A stretch of DNA of 64,000 bases from Actinernus sp. WN-2022 (GCA_030867875.1 JAOWCC010000936.1:10052095-10116094); one strand, 5' to 3'. Shown: positions 11,745 to 21,050, counted from the first letter of the stretch. The notes: a model not told the origin generated them from the letters alone. Translations and numbers: made by a program.

Positions 11745-11995
11745 ATGGGGGGTTTCAGAGGACCCGACTGGTACCCGCCGCCGGCCCCCCCGAGCCCCCC
11801 AGCAGACTTTCAGGGGAACCGACTGGCGCCCGCCGACAGCCCCGCTGAGTTCCCCCAGCGGGCTTTCAGCGGACCCGACTGGCGCCCGCCGCCGGCCCTG
11901 CCGAGTTCCCCAAGCGGGCTTTTAGAAAAATCGACTGGCGCCCGCCGCCGGCCCCGCCGAGTTCCCCCAGCGGGCTTTCAGAGAAATCGACTGGG
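11745..11995 (+). repeat. GC-rich minisatellite at provirus edge
   Basis: About four tandem units of about 64 bases share CGACTGGCGCCCGCCG and CCCCCAGCGGGCTTTCAG. An open frame through it (11745-12074) gives a proline-rich translation with repeats of the PPA/DWRPPP kind, but this is explained by the repeat and there is no other coding evidence. It may be a subterminal array of the provirus. Confidence 0.75.
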
Positions 11996-12060
11996 CTTTC
12001 CTCGTGTCTCTAAGCAGGCCAATACTGTAGAAGGGGTGGCTATCGCTACATTGCTAGTTG

Positions 12061-12486
12061 TTACAACAGCGTAAGATTGCGAAGGCTCAACCAGGTCACA
12101 GTGAACATAGAATGCATTTGAACCCCCCCCCCCCCCCACTTCACCAGAGTTTTGGAACCTGCGTTGAGCATTTGATTCACTCCGACTAAGTGAGCTAAGC
12201 CCTCTTCTATGTAGAGATTTTCGTTTGCTGGAAGTTTGACGTCACCGGTTGTGTAGTTAATCTCTAGGGCTAAGGCTTGTTTTCCAACCCTTAGGCTGTC
12301 AACGATCGCCTTTTTCAGCGTTTCTGGGCTGTAGTACCCTGCTGGAATGTGAACTGCTGGATGCTTGGCCTCGCCGTCGGTGGGTAAGGTTATGCCAGCT
12401 GCTGCGATAGAACATGGACGCCGGACTGGGGGCTGGAAGTACACCTTGTGGTCGCGTGTGGGCAACTCGACGTTAAGAATAACCAT
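12061..12486 (-). CDS. Provirus protein of unknown function
   Basis: This frame of about 141 codons starts with MVILNVELPTRDHKVYFQPP and includes the segment PAGYYSPETLKKAIVDSL. It looks like a beta-rich structural protein rather than an enzyme. A poly-C/poly-G run (12127-12138) near the 3' end encodes a glycine run and probably marks a frameshift, so the true C-terminus is uncertain. It lies on the opposite strand to the next gene, with about 80 bases between them, implying a shared divergent promoter near 12500-12570. A virion component is inferred only from its place in the element. Confidence 0.55.
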   Translation of the reverse strand: MVILNVELPTRDHKVYFQPPVRRPCSIAAAGITLPTDGEAKHPAVHIPAGYYSPETLKKAIVDSLRVGKQALALEINYTTGDVKLPANENLYIEEGLAHLVGVNQMLNAGSKTLVKWGGGGVQMHSMFTVTWLSLRNLTLL

Positions 12487-12569
12487 GTTTGACTGTTCTT
12501 ATATTTTAGAGGTGTCGGCTGCACTTCAATAGATTTGGTTTCTTATCATCTGGCGCAAAGTTCAAAAGA

Positions 12570-14222
12570 TGAGCCAGGAAAAAATAAAGCGGTTAAATGC
12601 CAATCTGTGGGCAAAGTTTAAAAAAACACTACCCTCACGCCGACCTTGATCAGTTCTATGTATCCACGGACATAGATGGGCCAGGAAAATACTCAACGAC
12701 CATCGTGTTTCGATACGGGGACAGTGGTTATTCGATTTACGGCGATGACGCCTGCTACAAGCTACCGGTCGAGGCCGAAAGGCGCGTCAAGAGTGCGCCA
12801 CAAGGCATGCGCGGAGGCTTTCCGCTGACCTTGATATTGGATCCGAAAGCAAAGTACCCAGTAAGGCGGAGCAATCTTAGTCGTATTGTTTCTGTTTCCG
12901 CCGGATACTTTACCGACCTCAAGATCTTTGTCACCCCCAAGGAGTCGTTCACCGTCTATCTGAGGAACGTCTTCGAAAAAACACAGTGCATCACACGACT
13001 GCAAAAAAGGCTTACGAGTGGCTAGCTGGACCGAGCATGCGCTACTACCCACAGCAGCTTTCATTTGCTACGTGGTGCGCGACCGGAGGCTGCGGGATAT
13101 CCTGGGACGATCACTTAGCGATATGACCCTACCTGCAATAATTCGTTCCCTCCTAACTTTCCACATCTACTTCACAATTCGTCGTGTTCTCCAAGAGCTC
13201 CGAGTTCCCCTACCAGGAGACACTGCCTTTGACCCTGAAGACAACCCCTACAATGCAGCTTCCCATGATAGGCTCACAAGCGAATTCACCCTCTCTAAGG
13301 GTGCCGACTTTCGGGACATTCAGGGCCCGAACAAAGGCCTAGGGGACGTCTACATTGCCTACGAGGCCTATATGGGCAAGGGAATGACGGTTACCCAAGC
13401 GTACATGCGTGGATGGGTGACTCTTTGGGCCGATCACGAGAAAACCGTCAATTATTGGCCCAACGGCACTTACTTTAAAGTTCGCCGACCAAGGCGGGAA
13501 AGTTGAGAACTCCGACCTCATCAGCTACATGGCCAACCCCACTACAAAAGATAACTGGATGGTTCAGATTCCGAGAGAGGGTCATGAGCTTACGAAGCCT
13601 GGCATTGCGAGACTAAACCAGACCATTGAGGCGTTCATCTACTGCATCCTCGGTTCACAAGTAAATGCTCGAGCTCCCATCCTCGATGATAGCACAGGCA
13701 GCGCTCAAGAGGTTCAGAGGGAGTTTCTAGTGCTGCTCGAAAGCGTTATCAAATTGACAGACATCGGAGAAAGTATTCAGAGGTTCCAACTGCCGTTACA
13801 GGAGGCGAAGATGCGATTGCATCTTGCAGTGGCTCAGGGGGAGTGGTTAATTCCAAGCGACCTCGTAATCAACACCGAAAGTGTCACCGGCTACAACAAC
13901 GAGCTTCAGAACGGGTAAGATGGTGATGGCGGTCAACGAAAACGTTAACAGCTCTACCAAGAAGGTAGGCGCTCACAGTATGGCGGGGGGAAGCCCAAAA
14001 GTACAACGACCTGACAACCACCCAAGCAATAAGTCCTTCCAACAGGTTGCAACAGTTAAGCAGAAAAAGCCGAACGCAACAGCTGAGCATGCGACGGTTA
14101 AACGTAAGGATGTCGTTCCGACCGTCGAAACGACAGCGGAAGGAGAGAAATACGATCACGCTGCACTCAAAGTTGGTCTGTCGGCGTTAGGAGTCGCTCC
14201 AACCTATTACCTCTTTCGGTAA
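12570..14222 (+). pseudogene. Large provirus protein, broken by frameshifts
   Basis: Successive plus-strand frames abut or overlap and appear to be parts of one gene of roughly 550 codons. It opens at 12570 with MSQEKIKRLNANLWAKFKK, continues in the frame ending at 13025, then in other frames through 13018-13506, 13529-13918 and 13881-14222. Frame changes fall near 12640, 13010, 13160, 13500 and 13900. Recognisable internal stretches include ESVIKLTDIGESIQRFQLP and the C-terminal tail ALKVGLSALGVAPTYYLF, which is hydrophobic and could sit in a membrane. No enzyme motif is visible. The position next to other virion-type genes suggests a structural protein, but that is inference. It is too damaged to be expressed intact. 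Confidence 0.55.
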
Positions 14223-15110
14223 CTACGAGCAGCGTATGCAACGACGGCGAGCACAAGTAGCCAAGCATTTTCGCCAAGAAATTTGATAGCCTCGCCCGCT
14301 GCGCGGAATACGAAATTCGCAATGCTACCGATCATTCCAGGAAGCATCGAAGCCAGCTTCATACCAATTTCTTTCAAGCCGCGGCCAACCCCTTTCGCGA
14401 CTTGTGCGAGGGACTTTGAAAGTGACGTAACGATGGCAACAATGATCGTCCCCACCGCTAGAACAACCGCGGTCACAGTAAAGCCGTATTTTTTGAAGAT
14501 GGATCTGACTCGTTCTCTGAGCGGCTTTTCGTCTTCCAGCTCTTGATTTTCGCGCTCCAGTGAGTCGATCTCCGACAGCCTATCGGAGTTACGCTGTTCT
14601 GTGGCCTCTCGAGTTGCTTCTGGTGTGTTGCTGTCTTTTATGGCCTCTTGATCGTCACGAACGGCTTCTCGCAGCTCTTGAATGCGCTCAGTGTTTTGCG
14701 CCTGAACTTCCTCTACGGACCCCATGGCAAACCTGAAACCATTTAAGCTCGAAACGTCTTGGCGAACGCTACCGCCTTGGTTGTGCAACTGGCGAGGTTT
14801 CCTCCAGTCCCCTGTTGAGGCCTGGATAGATTTCCCTGAGCTTTTCTAGTCCAAGCCTTCGAGCAGCTTCATTTGGGATCGTCGTGAATGACGTCTCTGC
14901 GCTGCCACGGGGACCGCTGGCACCAGCTTCGTGATAGCGGTGGGCCGTGGTTGTCATAGGAATCGACTCACCGGCAGCGGTTCCCGTCGTTTCTTGTGAC
15001 GTACCTGGAAGTAGAAAGGTGGTATCGTCGTCGTCGTCATTGTCGCCAGCGGTTTCCGCGGCATCATTACCTCTGTCCGGCAAACGACCGTCTACATCAA
15101 CGTCGTCCAT
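14207..15110 (-). pseudogene. Provirus coiled-coil/membrane protein, frameshifted
   Basis: Two minus-strand frames overlap at 14769-14788 and together look like one gene of about 300 codons split by a single frameshift. The upstream part (15110 to 14769) is acidic and low in complexity (DNDDDDD), then ends with the ordered segment EAARRLGLEKLREIYPGL. The downstream part has a charged coiled coil (SEIDSLERENQELEDEKPL) and then three hydrophobic helices. The first is VTAVVLAVGTIIVAIV, the middle one is a glycine-spaced run (GVGRGLKEIGMKLASMLPGM), and the last is NAWLLVLAVVAYAARSYRKR with a basic end. This predicts a membrane-inserted protein. The gene runs opposite to its neighbours. Confidence 0.6.
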
Positions 15111-15180
15111 GTTGTTGTATGCAACTCGTTTGAGACGTGTCTAACAGTTCGCGCTATATTTAATCTCGACAATAAACACG

Positions 15181-16386
15181 ATGTCAGTCAGCTCGAAGCT
15201 TGATCCAAATCGCACGCCAAAGGTACCCCGTGGTCCTAAGGCCGAAATGACCGTTCACCGGGTAACTTTGAATCAGTCGTCGGCCTCACCGGGAGAAACG
15301 CTTTACATCACCGTTCCAAAGCTTTCTGAGGGCTTTACTTTGGTCCCTGGGACGCTAGGTGTTGGTTTCGATCTAACGCCCTCGGGCCACGCAAACAACC
15401 GTGTGGTAAACAACGTTGGGCGAAACCTGGTAAGCCGATACAAAGTCGCCTTTGCCGGTGAAGTTCTTCAAGACACCAATAGATTCGACCTCTACAAGAC
15501 CTACGAGGAGCTCGTCTTGCCAAAAACACAGCGTGATGATTGACTGGAGCAGGGTATCCAGTCTGAAAAGATGCGGAAGCTTCGCTTGAAAGCAGGTGAC
15601 AAGTCAACGTCCAATGCAAAGGAAAATGCACTCAGCGAGGCTCATGGCACGAAGTACGTCATGCCACAGGACCACCCGTTAGTTCGTGATCATGGCGTGC
15701 TGTATCCTCGAGCACTTTCGGAGGCTTTGATGTTCGAAATCACCCTTGCTGGAGCCGACCAGGTGGTCGTCGGTTCAGACCCCAAAAAGCTAGCATACAG
15801 CGTCTCACGTCTGGAGCTACACTACGAGAGCCTACGTGACGAAGGACTGGCTCGCTCAGCCATGTCCGCATATCAGAGCGGCACGACCTTCTTCTACGAG
15901 CAAGTCAACCTGCACAAGACCTTCACAAGACCTTCACCGTTAACAAAGCTACAGATAGCATCATTAACCAAAGCGTCAATCTGCCACGGCGGTCGATGTC
16001 TGGCTTGCTGCTGTTCTTTGTCCAGCCTTATACTGCGGCAACGCGCGATTCTGAAAAAGTTCGCCATTGCCGGTATCCGTGTCGCGATTGACGGGATGCC
16101 AAACAAAGTCTTCAGCCAAGGCCTACGACCTTCGGATCTATGGCGAGAAGTGAAGCGACGCTTTGGGTCCCAGTCCATCACCAGTAGCATTGATCCCGCA
16201 TCCTTCTACGGCGACGATAAGTTTGCGTTATGGATCGATCTTAGGTCAACAGACGACGACGAGATTCACGGAGGCGGCCTCGGATTGGTCAACACTCGCG
16301 ATGGAGTGCAACTCGAGATAAAGCGCACAGCGAGCGGTTCCGGGACTTTAAACTGTCACATGTTCGTGGTAGCTGACGTCCAATGA
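15181..16386 (+). pseudogene. Candidate provirus capsid protein, interrupted
   Basis: A frame of about 402 codons is interrupted by one in-frame TGA at 15541-15543; frames 15181-15543 and 15571-16386 are the same frame. Between about 15925 and 16060 the reading frame also slips out and back, because a cleaner, hydrophobic translation appears there in another frame. The N-terminus (TVHRVTLNQSSASPGETLYI) and C-terminus (GTLNCHMFVVADV) look like beta-strand-rich jelly-roll sequence. It lies immediately upstream of the ATPase gene on the same strand, the usual place for a major capsid gene in such elements. At 402 codons it is shorter than typical Polinton hexon-type capsids. The capsid assignment rests on context and size, not on a motif. 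Confidence 0.45.
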
Positions 16387-16415
16387 ACGGCCAGCTAGAG
16401 TCGATTCAGTATTAG

Positions 16416-16972
16416 TTGCATAGCAACAACGAAGTAATGGATCCTAAACATATCCCGTTTAACGCTCTCATAGTAGGGCCTACCAACTTCGGAAAAACGC
16501 AATACCTAGTAGAACAGCTACGCGGACCTTTCAGAGGGAAATTTGACTACGTCGTGCTATTGTGTCCAACCTTTGTCTATAACGAAACCTACAACAACTT
16601 TGGCTTAGGAGACGATCGACTCTTTGTTGTTGCTCCGAAGCAAGACACCATCGACTTGCTATTGCGCTTCTTGACCGACCCCTTTGAGGGCACAAATACG
16701 CTCCTTATACTAGACGATTGCGCAGCATCGAAGGATCCGACCAGCTGGTCAACTTATCATTCAGCGCAAGGCATGCTGGGATCAGCGTATGGGTCATAAC
16801 CCAACAACTGACAAGTATATCGAAGCCCTTCCGTGAAAACATTGGTGCTCTGGTTGTGTTGTATACCCCCAGCAAAGCTGATATGAAAGCCCTCTTGCAC
16901 GACGACAGCGCAGAGCTGTCAGAGCCGCAAATCAAGGAATTCACGAAGGCACTGAAGTCCCACCGCTTCTGA
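16416..16972 (+). pseudogene. Packaging-type P-loop ATPase, one frameshift
   Basis: The first frame (16416-16799) contains a Walker A motif (VGPTNFGKTQ) near residue 22 and a Walker B-like strand (TLLILDDCA) near residue 100. A second frame (16718-16972) continues with LSFSARHAGISVWVITQQL, a conserved beta strand ending in TQQ that follows Walker B in DNA-packaging ATPases of the FtsK/HerA/A32 type. A frameshift lies between about 16720 and 16750. The whole is about 185 codons, short but within range for minimal packaging ATPases. In an intact virus-like element this enzyme would drive DNA into the capsid. It sits 30 bases after the capsid candidate. Confidence 0.75.
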
Positions 16973-17057
16973 AAGCTTATGTTCTCGCTACGCCACCCCT
17001 ATGCTGTTTCCCTCGTGTGCAATTAAAGATGTAAACGATCCTAGTATAAGCAAAACA

Positions 17058-17411
17058 ATGGCGAACGAATACTTTGATGACGTCTTGGTTGACTCCTTAT
17101 GTGAGTTAGATGTTCCAGTAGCGGGCACCGCAGACCTTGACGAATCACAGGCATAATTTCCTGAACGAGACATAGAACAGAGTTCGGCAGGACTGGGGTG
17201 GTCGGGGGCGACGATTATTGGGGTAGCTGGTCTCGTCGTCTCCCTCATCGGGCTGTACACACGCCGACAGGCAGTTACGCTGACTGTAAAACGCATCCGG
17301 CACGGCGGTGTGCGCCACTGGAACAACAAGCGACAGAAACCACAAGAGTCGGAATTTGAAACTGAGGAGGCCCCAAAACAACATCGGTCTCGCCTACTGG
17401 CCATGGAGTAA
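17058..17411 (+). pseudogene. Small single-pass membrane protein with in-frame stop
   Basis: A frame of 117 codons from ATG at 17058 has a single internal TAA at 17154. The N-terminal part is acidic (ANEYFDDVLVDSLCELDVP). After the stop comes one hydrophobic helix (ATIIGVAGLVVSLIGLY) followed by a strongly basic tail. Topology suggests a type III or tail-facing membrane protein of the provirus. Family not recognised. Confidence 0.5.
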
Positions 17412-17486
17412 CTTTCTGCTCAAGGAGCAAGTGCAGACATGCAATTGAACACGAGCCTTTTCCCTCACATATGATAGATACTAACA

Positions 17487-17711
17487 ATGGCACAAGAGAA
17501 CAATATTGTAAAGACGGTCACCGACGCCGCCGTTACTACCGGACTCGTTGTCGGCATCGGTTGGATAGGACGCAAAATCCTTCGTGAAGATTTCACTAAG
17601 GATCCCTCCACTAACGCCATGAATTATGCCAAAATGACGGTAGCCGTTGCTGGCGCAGTAGCTCTGAAAGCCTACCTCGAGGACCAGAAGATCCTTCCCA
17701 CCAGCATTTAG
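17487..17711 (+). CDS. Small provirus membrane protein
   Basis: This intact 74-codon frame has two hydrophobic segments: AAVTTGLVVGIGWIGRKIL near the N-terminus and MTVAVAGAVALKAYLE near the C-terminus. They are separated by a polar, basic and acidic linker. The start ATG at 17487 follows a 75-base spacer after the preceding gene, and only 30 bases separate it from the next. Small paired-helix proteins are common among virion membrane or scaffold proteins of virus-like elements, but function here is unknown. Confidence 0.55.
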   Translation: MAQENNIVKTVTDAAVTTGLVVGIGWIGRKILREDFTKDPSTNAMNYAKMTVAVAGAVALKAYLEDQKILPTSI

Positions 17712-17741
17712 ATATCGTTTCGCCATTATAATATACAGGAC

Positions 17742-18167
17742 ATGGCTTCCATTGCCTTTATGATAGGCGGTGCCATCCTCAATGCTACAGCGTTCGTGGG
17801 GGGAAATTACCTTGCACGCTATCTCACTGGGGATAACAGCGAAGCGACTTTGAAGAAAAAAGAAAGACACGACAAGGCTCTCGAGAGGTATCAGCAAGAC
17901 TACGCAAAATGGCAAGAGAAACGGCAAACGTTCCAAGTCTGGCAAACTGAGAATCGCGAGGCAAAGGCTCAGGCGCGACAAAACCTGGCAAACACCGACT
18001 TTGCACTAAAGGTCTACAACAAGACGCACCAAAGTGAAAACACGCTTGGTCCTAAGCCCCGGTTTGAGAACAATTATCAGCCAAGTCAAGGACAGAAAAA
18101 TGCTGAGATAGCTTACGTTGGTGCTGGAGCTGTTGCTATTGGATATGCTGCAAGCCACTTCCTTTAA
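17742..18167 (+). CDS. Provirus protein: coiled coil between two membrane helices
   Basis: This intact 141-codon frame is one of the best preserved in the element. The N-terminal hydrophobic helix is MIGGAILNATAFVGGNYLAR. A long charged coiled-coil region follows, rich in K, E, Q and R with spaced tryptophans (YQQDYAKWQEKRQTFQVW), then a polar linker with NTDFALKVYN. A second hydrophobic helix closes the protein (AYVGAGAVAIGYAASHF). The plan suggests a membrane-spanning or membrane-bridging virion protein. No enzymatic motif is present. It lies in a same-strand run with the neighbouring small genes, with gaps of about 30 bases. Confidence 0.65.
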   Translation: MASIAFMIGGAILNATAFVGGNYLARYLTGDNSEATLKKKERHDKALERYQQDYAKWQEKRQTFQVWQTENREAKAQARQNLANTDFALKVYNKTHQSENTLGPKPRFENNYQPSQGQKNAEIAYVGAGAVAIGYAASHFL

Positions 18168-18200
18168 TTTGAAGGGGACCTCTTTTTCGGTATAGGTAAC

Positions 18201-18521
18201 ATGGCTGCGGAGCAATTATGGTGTGCAATGCATGGAGTGGCAACGGCCTCTAAACGCGATGCCATTGCCGGCGGACTTTCTGATTTCGGCGACATAGCAA
18301 ACCGAAACCTTGAACTATGGCGCGTAGACGAAGCGCTCCTCAGGGATTTCGCGCTTAAAGTGCTCGACGGCCCAACAAATGTCCGGTTGGTTACGTCACA
18401 ACTCCCTGAACTAACAGCAGCTGTCTGCTGGAGACTGATAGGTCTGCTGGAATACATTTCAACTTCGTGTAACAATGGCACAAAAACGCAAATTACGCCA
18501 AGGGGGTCTTCCAAGGAGTAA
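18201..18521 (+). CDS. Small provirus protein, unidentified
   Basis: This 106-codon frame begins MAAEQLWCAMHGVATASKRD and is predicted mostly alpha-helical. It is followed by LPELTAAVCWRLIGLLEYI, and its last 15 or so codons overlap the start of the integrase region, so the C-terminus may be shifted. It lies 33 bases after the coiled-coil gene. No known motif is recognised. It may be a small virion or regulatory protein. Confidence 0.4.
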   Translation: MAAEQLWCAMHGVATASKRDAIAGGLSDFGDIANRNLELWRVDEALLRDFALKVLDGPTNVRLVTSQLPELTAAVCWRLIGLLEYISTSCNNGTKTQITPRGSSKE

Positions 18522-19379
18522 CCGCCCTTCACGGAAAACTGCCCAAAGGTTCCGCCTTAGTCGATAGGGTACGCAAATGGGTTACGTCACAGCCAGTTGG
18601 TGGATATACAGAGACAAAGCCTCCGTAACCCACATTCGCCCACTTCTCAGAGGAGATACCAAACCGCATTCATCAATCGGACATCCTCTTTCTACCCAAT
18701 GATCGTGGGTACAAGTACGCGTTGACTGTAGTCGACATTGCTTCTCGGTACAAAGCAGCTCGCCCTCTGAAGACCAAAACAGCTGCAACTGTTGCACGTG
18801 AGCTAACTGAAATTTACGAAGAATGGCCGCTAACCTGGCCTAAAGTGCTCATGGTGGACGACGGGACGGAATTCAAAGGTGCGACCACGAAGCTTCTGAC
18901 CGACCACGGAGTAGAAATTCGACCAGCCGAGCCTGGTCATCACAGAAGCCAAGCATTTGCCGAGTCATTTCACCGTTGGCTGGCACAACGTCTGTATAGT
19001 GCGCAGTACTCCAAATAACTTGCTACAGGTAGAACCGATCGAGAATGGGTATCGGCCTTACCTGCCGTCGTTTCGGACATCAACGCAACAAAGACGCGCA
19101 TGACTGGCTTACCTCCCAATCGGGCCATCAATATGAAGCGAGTGCCTCTGGTCGCGTCGGAAAAGAGCCCAGCTGTTGCACAGAGAAGGCACGGAGATTT
19201 ACATTGCCGCTAATGAGAAGAACCTACAGGAGAAAAGCCGGCGACGCGCAACCGACCCTTGGTGGACGGGTAAGACGTATCCAATCCTGAAACGGGAAAT
19301 AGAGCCCGGACAGCCAATCCTGTACTTTACATCCTACTCCAAGCACGGATTCACGCGCTCCCAACTCCGTGTGGCTTAG
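18476..19379 (+). pseudogene. Retroviral-type (rve) integrase, frameshifted
   Basis: The core domain frame (18722-19018) reads TVVDIASRYKAARPL, then VLMVDDGTEFKG with the second catalytic aspartate, then HHRSQAFAESFHRWL with the catalytic glutamate, matching the D,D(35)E integrase fold. The first catalytic aspartate lies just upstream, in the same frame, in a segment of the form HQSDILFLPNDRG. A basic stretch near 18480-18560 resembles a DNA-binding N-terminal tail. The frame breaks near 19018 and again near 19200. The C-terminal frame (ending 19379) holds DPWWTGKTYPILKREIEPGQ, an SH3-like end domain. In a live element this enzyme inserts the linear DNA into host chromosomes. Broken here. Confidence 0.85.
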
Positions 19380-19390
19380 CGCTTGTGCCT

Positions 19391-20107
19391 TCAGTTACAG
19401 CTAAGGCACGACAGTCTCACGTTCCATGTATAATGACCTTGACTGTCGTCCAGGCGGTCGAAACTGAAGCTCTGACCATGACACTTGGTATAAGCTTGCA
19501 GCAGTAGCTGAGTCCCACAGACAGTGCACTTCTTTTCCGCCGATTCTATCATATCCAGGACGTGATTGACAGTTAGGGTGTGGTGTGTTCCTGTGTACTT
19601 GGGTCGACCCTTTTGTCTGGCTTCTATCGCGTATCTTTTGATTCGCGCGGCAATCAGCTCTTCACTTGGTGTTGCTTGTAGAGCGATGGGGACGAGTGGC
19701 CCTGGTGCATTGGTTGGAGGTAGGACGCCCACTATCTGGTCTACGTGTCGTACGCGAGAGACGCCAATGTACACCGCATTCGTAATCCACCCCTCCAGGC
19801 TGTGGTTTACTATGAACAGGCGCCGGGGATTCTGTATGGTCTTACCCTGAACTCGATGGATGGTACCCCACCCCGCATATTTCCACTCAAGGGGAAGCCC
19901 TCTCAGAACGATTTCTAGATAGACTTCCACTAGCGTACCTTTGTAGGTATCTACTTTATCTCTGGACCCGGGTATAGCTACTGGTCGGCCTTGCTTGCGG
20001 TATTTGTGGGCTACGCTAGGGTCCGGGTCGAATCGGATTATTGCGGGCGAACGTGGATAGTTCTTTTGGTGATGCTCTAGCAGTCGCCGCTGTACCTGAG
20101 CCCCCAT
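19391..20107 (-). pseudogene. SF1 helicase C-terminus fused to HNH-like zinc motif
   Basis: The frame carries the last two helicase motifs of the Pif1/RecD-like SF1 group. GWGTIHRVQGKTI corresponds to motif V (T-x-H-x-x-Q-G), and AVYIGVSRVRHVDQI corresponds to motif VI with its arginine. The nucleotide-binding motifs I and II are absent in this frame, and no Walker A is visible upstream, so the helicase is N-terminally truncated. After a basic linker the protein ends in an HNH/endonuclease-VII-like zinc motif: CTVCG, then SFDRLDDSQGHY, then CLSCN. The gene converges tail-to-tail with the integrase, 12 bases apart. The combination suggests a DNA replication or end-processing enzyme. Confidence 0.7.
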
Positions 20108-20169
20108 CTGGTTTGTTGAGCATACTCATATGTCGCCAGGACGGGTTTGATTTATAGCTTAGTCGAACT

Positions 20170-20600
20170 CAAGCCCAACCCACTCCTCCCGGAATACCGC
20201 CAGCTGCGAAGAGTCGGACTGGCGCCCTATGCGACTCTTTATGTCGTGCAGCCTGGAGGTCGGTTTACCTTGGAGAACTCCCATTCAGTGAGCTGCACGG
20301 CTCCAGTCAGCTGAAGGATATCCCTTAGGGGCCTTCCATCAACATTCGCGCTACGATACACGATATTCTCGGACGAGATCCATGGCGTCCGATGCTCCGC
20401 CAAAGATGCTGTCCTCGCAGCCGAGATAGGCGGCACGCCTATCGATGTGCTCGTGGGGCTGCTTACCCTGATAGTCGTTACTGTTCCAGACTTTAGACTC
20501 GACCTGTGCTTGCTGCCATACCCCCTGTATTTGGGAGGCGTTGGACGGTTGTTCTCCCTGTGCAGCCACTTCTTGAAGCGGAAACCAATCGCTCATCCGA
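20170..20600 (-). pseudogene. Fragmented provirus gene, unidentified
   Basis: Two overlapping minus-strand frames (20351-20596 and 20239-20436) plus a short third one towards 20170 look like pieces of one coding region with two or more frameshifts. Readable parts are QEVAAQGEQPSNASQIQGVW and GRPLRDILQLTGAVQLTEW. This may be the region that once linked the gene at 20593-20982 to the helicase, but no motif proves it. Confidence 0.35.
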
Positions 20601-20982
20601 TAGAGTGCGTAGCCTCCTCGTACTCTTTCCAGGCTGGATGATCATCCGGTAGGCACTCGGGGTCGTGCCCTGTTTCGTCACTGAAGGCACGATCGATAGC
20701 CACGCTGTCCCTTAGCGACCGGAAGAGCTTGCCTTCGTCTGTAACGATCACGTGACCGCACAGCCATATCCGAGTGCTTGTAGGGGTAGACATGTTGACA
20801 AAGCGGATGAGTGTCTCGCGTATCTTAGCTACGCGTGTCTTTACGGCTGCACTCGTTAGGGGCTTGTCTTGATACAAAGCTTGGAGTTCTTGTTCTGCTG
20901 CAGGGTCGAGCCCGTGTACGCTTGTCATTGCTTCTGGAAGCGGTTCGTCAGTTGAATCGAACTTGAAAGCCTTGGCCATCGT
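20593..20982 (-). CDS. Provirus protein of unknown function (partial)
   Basis: The frame extends to 21024, but a better start is ATG at 20982, giving MAKAFKFDSTDEPLPEAM. It is acidic and mostly helical, with a segment TPTSTRIWLCGHVIVTDEGK that looks like a structured domain. It ends within the overlap with the next frame (20593-20596), where a frameshift probably lies. It is the outermost gene on the right side, reading toward the helicase. No polymerase or nuclease motif was seen. Confidence 0.45.
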   Translation of the reverse strand, partial: TMAKAFKFDSTDEPLPEAMTSVHGLDPAAEQELQALYQDKPLTSAAVKTRVAKIRETLIRFVNMSTPTSTRIWLCGHVIVTDEGKLFRSLRDSVAIDRAFSDETGHDPECLPDDHPAWKEYEEATHSIG

Positions 20983-21050
20983 TTTCAGTTTACAGAAAAA
21001 TACTCGGAAAAATGCCGGCTTCATTTTGTATTAATAACCCTACAGGTACA

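Larger units (their letters stand above)
11700..21050. mobile_element. Decayed Polinton/Maverick-like provirus
   Basis: A block of about 9.3 kb with higher GC and tightly packed genes contrasts sharply with the AT-rich intron on both sides. It contains a retroviral-type integrase (18.5-19.4 kb), a packaging-type P-loop ATPase (16.4-17.0 kb), a candidate capsid gene just upstream of it, small membrane proteins, and a helicase-HNH fragment on the minus strand. Integrase plus packaging ATPase plus a capsid-like gene is the defining set of Polinton/Maverick and related virus-like elements. Nearly every larger gene has frameshifts or stops, so the copy is inactive. No protein-primed family B polymerase was seen, and ends and target duplication were not located, so the limits are approximate. 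It lies in an intron of the minus-strand receptor gene. Confidence 0.75.

Noticed and set aside
11745..12074. Proline-rich 109-codon frame
   Set aside because: Explained by the 64-base minisatellite lacking stops in this frame.
14283..14546. Plus-strand frame opposite the membrane protein
   Set aside because: Shadow of the minus-strand gene, which has clear helices and coiled coil.
17481..17981. 166-codon minus-strand frame
   Set aside because: Antisense shadow of the two small plus-strand membrane genes. No start context or motif.
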